Part shown: positions 5,956-7,908 of the stretch, piece after piece
Numbering within the stretch: position 1 is the first letter of the stretch
How the letters are laid out: each line of letters opens with the position of its first letter
Notes under the pieces: generated by a model
Databases searched by the model: none
The model's input: the letters and a program-made list of their open reading frames with translations, nothing else
Told to the model about the DNA's origin: nothing
Assembly: GCA_009774155.1 (NCBI GenBank)
Contig: VSNE01000121.1
Coordinates: forward strand, 1 to 7,908
DNA: 7,908 nt
Source: Lachnospiraceae bacterium
GTDB taxonomy: Bacteria > Bacillota > Clostridia > Lachnospirales > Lachnospiraceae
Direction: 5' to 3'
Made by a program: the position numbers and the translations under genes

Positions 5956-5984
5956 ATATTAAACGGATCTGAAAAATTTGTCAA
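5956..5984 (-). promoter_or_regulatory. Predicted promoter upstream of the thi operon
   Basis: On the minus strand TTGACA (5984-5979) is followed after exactly 17 bp by TAATAT (5961-5956). The -35 box is perfect and the -10 box matches 4 of 6. Transcription would begin near 5949, giving a leader of roughly 140 nt for thiS that includes the terminator hairpin. No better promoter could be found between the hairpin and thiS, and no TPP riboswitch is recognisable. Confidence 0.55.
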
Positions 5985-6032
5985 ATGATTTCTCCGGCCT
6001 TTGTATATGCCGTATGTTTTTGTCCGCCTTTC

Positions 6033-6992
6033 TTAAAGCATTCGGATCTGAACCTGATATTCCTTCTTCTCTCCCGGTTCCAGAAATTTAAGCATTCCGG
6101 TTTTTCTCATAACATCCCGCCCGTCCGGATAACAGTTCCCGCATTCCAGGCCGAGCACATAGTCCCTTACTCCCATCATTTTCCACTCCACAAATCCATC
6201 CAGCTCTTTCGGATCAAAGGTAATCTCCAGCCCCTGGCCAAGCTTCGGCTGATAAACAGACGCCCTTCCCTCTTTCTCGAATTTATGGTAATAGCATCGC
6301 TCCGTATATCCTGCTTCCGGTTTTGTCATCCTCATCCAATTCTTAATATCCTCTGCCGCGTGGGCATCCCTTGGCGTTACATCCGCTGATGGAATTTCCA
6401 CAACGCTGTCCTCGTCAAGCAAAGGATATCCCATATTCATGTGGTACAAAATCTCAAACGGCTGCACCCGGTCTCCTGTATTTTCAATCCTGTCATGAAT
6501 CATAAACGCATTTTCCGAAAGGCTGACCCGGATTTCCCTGTCCAGACGCAGTTTCCCTGCAAATATAATCTCATCCTTTACTGCCGCACGCACAACCAGC
6601 TCCCCGTTTTCCTCCAGCCAGTATGCCTGCTCAGCCGGAAGATTTGCAATCGAACCATGCAAAGGCAGCTCTTCCCCGTTATCAGTACACGGAGTTCCCA
6701 CTGCCTGCAGACCGCATGTGGTCAGAAAACCGGCGCTGAAGGATTTCAGCCAGCCATTGCCCGCGGATTCATAATAGGCCGGCGCCACATAGCCGCACGG
6801 CGAAAAATAAGACATATTGATTCCCCGGTACCGGAGTCTGGAAATATCCGCATTCCGGTCCAGCAGAACCGTCAGCTCCAACCCTTTTCCATTGTTCACT
6901 TCCAGCAGGCGCATCCCGTCGCCCTTCCCGCCTATAAGCCGATGCTCCTCTATCCCATAAACCTGGGAATCGTGCCCTATATATGGATTCAT
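6033..6992 (-). CDS. Aldose 1-epimerase family protein (DUF4432-type)
   Basis: This 319-residue cytoplasmic protein has the galactose mutarotase-like beta-sandwich pattern of the DUF4432 group. Likely sugar-binding and catalytic landmarks are LPLHGSIANLPA (109-120, H112), PFEILYHMNMGYPLL (178-192, H184) and YVLGLECGN (278-286, E283), with E283 a candidate for the general base that aldose epimerases carry near the C-terminus. IENTGDRVQPFE is the typical strand before the second His. The substrate is not known; the kinase it overlaps suggests a sugar whose anomers or isomers feed that kinase. The start codon overlaps the kinase stop as ATGA and has AGGAGG seven bases before it. The stop is followed by the thi promoter and the strong hairpin. 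Family membership is well supported, the exact reaction is not. Confidence 0.88.
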   Translation of the reverse strand: MNPYIGHDSQVYGIEEHRLIGGKGDGMRLLEVNNGKGLELTVLLDRNADISRLRYRGINMSYFSPCGYVAPAYYESAGNGWLKSFSAGFLTTCGLQAVGTPCTDNGEELPLHGSIANLPAEQAYWLEENGELVVRAAVKDEIIFAGKLRLDREIRVSLSENAFMIHDRIENTGDRVQPFEILYHMNMGYPLLDEDSVVEIPSADVTPRDAHAAEDIKNWMRMTKPEAGYTERCYYHKFEKEGRASVYQPKLGQGLEITFDPKELDGFVEWKMMGVRDYVLGLECGNCYPDGRDVMRKTGMLKFLEPGEKKEYQVQIRML

Positions 6993-7908
6993 AAAGTTTC
7001 CTCCTGTACTAACGGCCGCACTGCTTTGTAAAGCTTCCGGTACCGCTTGTAAATTCTTTCATATTTTTCGTGCATCTCCTGCCTTGGGGTATAAACCTCT
7101 GCTTTTTCCACCATATGCGCCGCCGCATCTTTCAGATCTTTAAAGCGCCCTGCCGCAATTCCGGTCAGCATCGCGCTGCCCACTGTCCCGGCATCTGCCG
7201 TCCTTAACGCCGTGATGGGTATTCCCAGCATATCCGCTTTCATCTGCATCCAGACCTTTGACCGCGCCCCGCCTCCTGTGGCATGGCGCATTGTAAAATG
7301 TGTCCCGGCCCTCGTCAAATATTCCAGGGTCACCAGCATCTCATATGCAACGCCTTCCATACAGGCGCGGTAAATATCGCGGACAGAGCTTTCCGCAGTA
7401 AGTCCGACAATTGCTCCCTTGGAGCCGGTGTCCATATAAGGGGTTGCCGCCCCCGCAAAATGCGGGAGCACCAAAAGTCCCGTGGGCTCTTCAGAATCCC
7501 CCTCCAGAAACTCATTAACCGTCAATCCCCTTTGGGCCGCAAGCTCCTTTTCTTTTTTTGCCAGAGTATCCACGCACCACTGAATCAGAGCGCCTCCGGT
7601 GTAAGAAAATGCATAACAGACATATTTTCCCGGCAGCACATACGGAACCACTGCAAAATTTCCCTCCGACATCAGAGTCAAATCCGGCAGCGAATCATAG
7701 ACAGGAGTTATACATTCCACAGTTCCCGCGCCGTCCACCGCGGTTTCGGAATCAAACACGCCGGCTCCCACCGCCTCCGCCACCTGATCGTGACTAATCG
7801 AAACAATCTGCGGCTGTGAAGGCATTCCTGTTCGCTCTGCTATTTCCGGCAGCAAACGGCCCGCCCCGGTTCCGGGCGGAACCGTCCCTGACATCAAAGC
7901 TCTGTCAA
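6989..7908 (-). CDS. FGGY-family carbohydrate kinase, C-terminal part (xylulokinase-like; 5' end outside window)
   Basis: About 306 residues of an FGGY sugar kinase are present; the frame is open to the window edge, so the N-terminal domain and start are missing. The visible part spans the hinge and the C-terminal ATPase-like domain: MSGTVPPGTGAG, ISHDQVAEAVGAG with the likely catalytic Asp of the family, GAGTVECITP (phosphate/ATP loop), LPHFAGAATPYMD, GLTAESSVRDIYRACMEGVAYE, the adenosine-binding ATGGGARSKVWMQMKADMLG, and DAGTVGSAMLTGIAAG near the end. Such kinases phosphorylate pentuloses, hexuloses or polyols; the substrate pocket is mostly outside the window, so I give no substrate. It is translationally coupled to the DUF4432 epimerase and is probably part of a sugar utilisation operon extending beyond 7908. 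Confidence 0.93.
   Translation of the reverse strand, partial: DRALMSGTVPPGTGAGRLLPEIAERTGMPSQPQIVSISHDQVAEAVGAGVFDSETAVDGAGTVECITPVYDSLPDLTLMSEGNFAVVPYVLPGKYVCYAFSYTGGALIQWCVDTLAKKEKELAAQRGLTVNEFLEGDSEEPTGLLVLPHFAGAATPYMDTGSKGAIVGLTAESSVRDIYRACMEGVAYEMLVTLEYLTRAGTHFTMRHATGGGARSKVWMQMKADMLGIPITALRTADAGTVGSAMLTGIAAGRFKDLKDAAAHMVEKAEVYTPRQEMHEKYERIYKRYRKLYKAVRPLVQEETL

Noticed and set aside
1..7908. Mobile element, CRISPR array, tRNA or rRNA genes, phage or defence genes
   Set aside because: No repeat arrays, transposase or integrase motifs, cloverleaf patterns or known defence domains were found; gene order and codon style look uniform and chromosomal.

Overview
All convincing genes lie on the minus strand, so the window reads biologically from 7908 down to 1. 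Moderate-to-high GC for a Gram-positive, strong AGGAGG-type ribosome binding sites, ATGA start/stop overlaps and an oxygen-sensitive thiazole route (ThiH rather than ThiO) suggest an anaerobic Firmicute, most likely a Lachnospiraceae/Clostridiales gut-type bacterium. This assignment is inferred from gene style, not from a marker gene.

Layout in transcription order: (1) 7908-6033, the 3' part of an FGGY-family sugar kinase translationally coupled (ATGA overlap) to a DUF4432-type aldose 1-epimerase-like protein, apparently the end of a sugar catabolism operon. (2) 6032-5807, an intergenic leader with a good sigma-A-like promoter, then a very strong 20-bp hairpin with a T6 tract oriented for minus-strand transcripts, then a short leader with an AT-rich palindrome. 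(3) 5806-2338, a compact thiazole operon thiS-thiF-thiG-thiH-tenI. It encodes the sulfur carrier, its adenylyltransferase, thiazole synthase, radical SAM tyrosine lyase and a TenI-type thiazole tautomerase, all making the thiazole half of thiamine. (4) 2337-1091, a cation diffusion facilitator with its own candidate promoter and a duplicated cytoplasmic domain. (5) 1090-917, a regulatory region with a promoter and two GTTAAT/ATTAAC operator-like palindromes. (6) 916-1, a BlaI/MecI-type repressor overlapping (ATGA) the start of a BlaR1/MecR1-type M56 sensor protease that runs off the window.

The thi genes form one functional unit. ThiF adenylates the ThiS C-terminal Gly-Gly and it becomes a thiocarboxylate. 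ThiH makes dehydroglycine from tyrosine. ThiG combines both with deoxyxylulose 5-phosphate, and TenI aromatises the product. The last gene would be easy to mis-annotate as thiE. Nothing in the window looks like a wholly new system. The points most worth a second look are the terminator-like hairpin between promoter and thiS without any TPP riboswitch, the TenI identity of the last thi gene, the unusual paired operators in front of blaI, and the double C-terminal domain of the CDF transporter.
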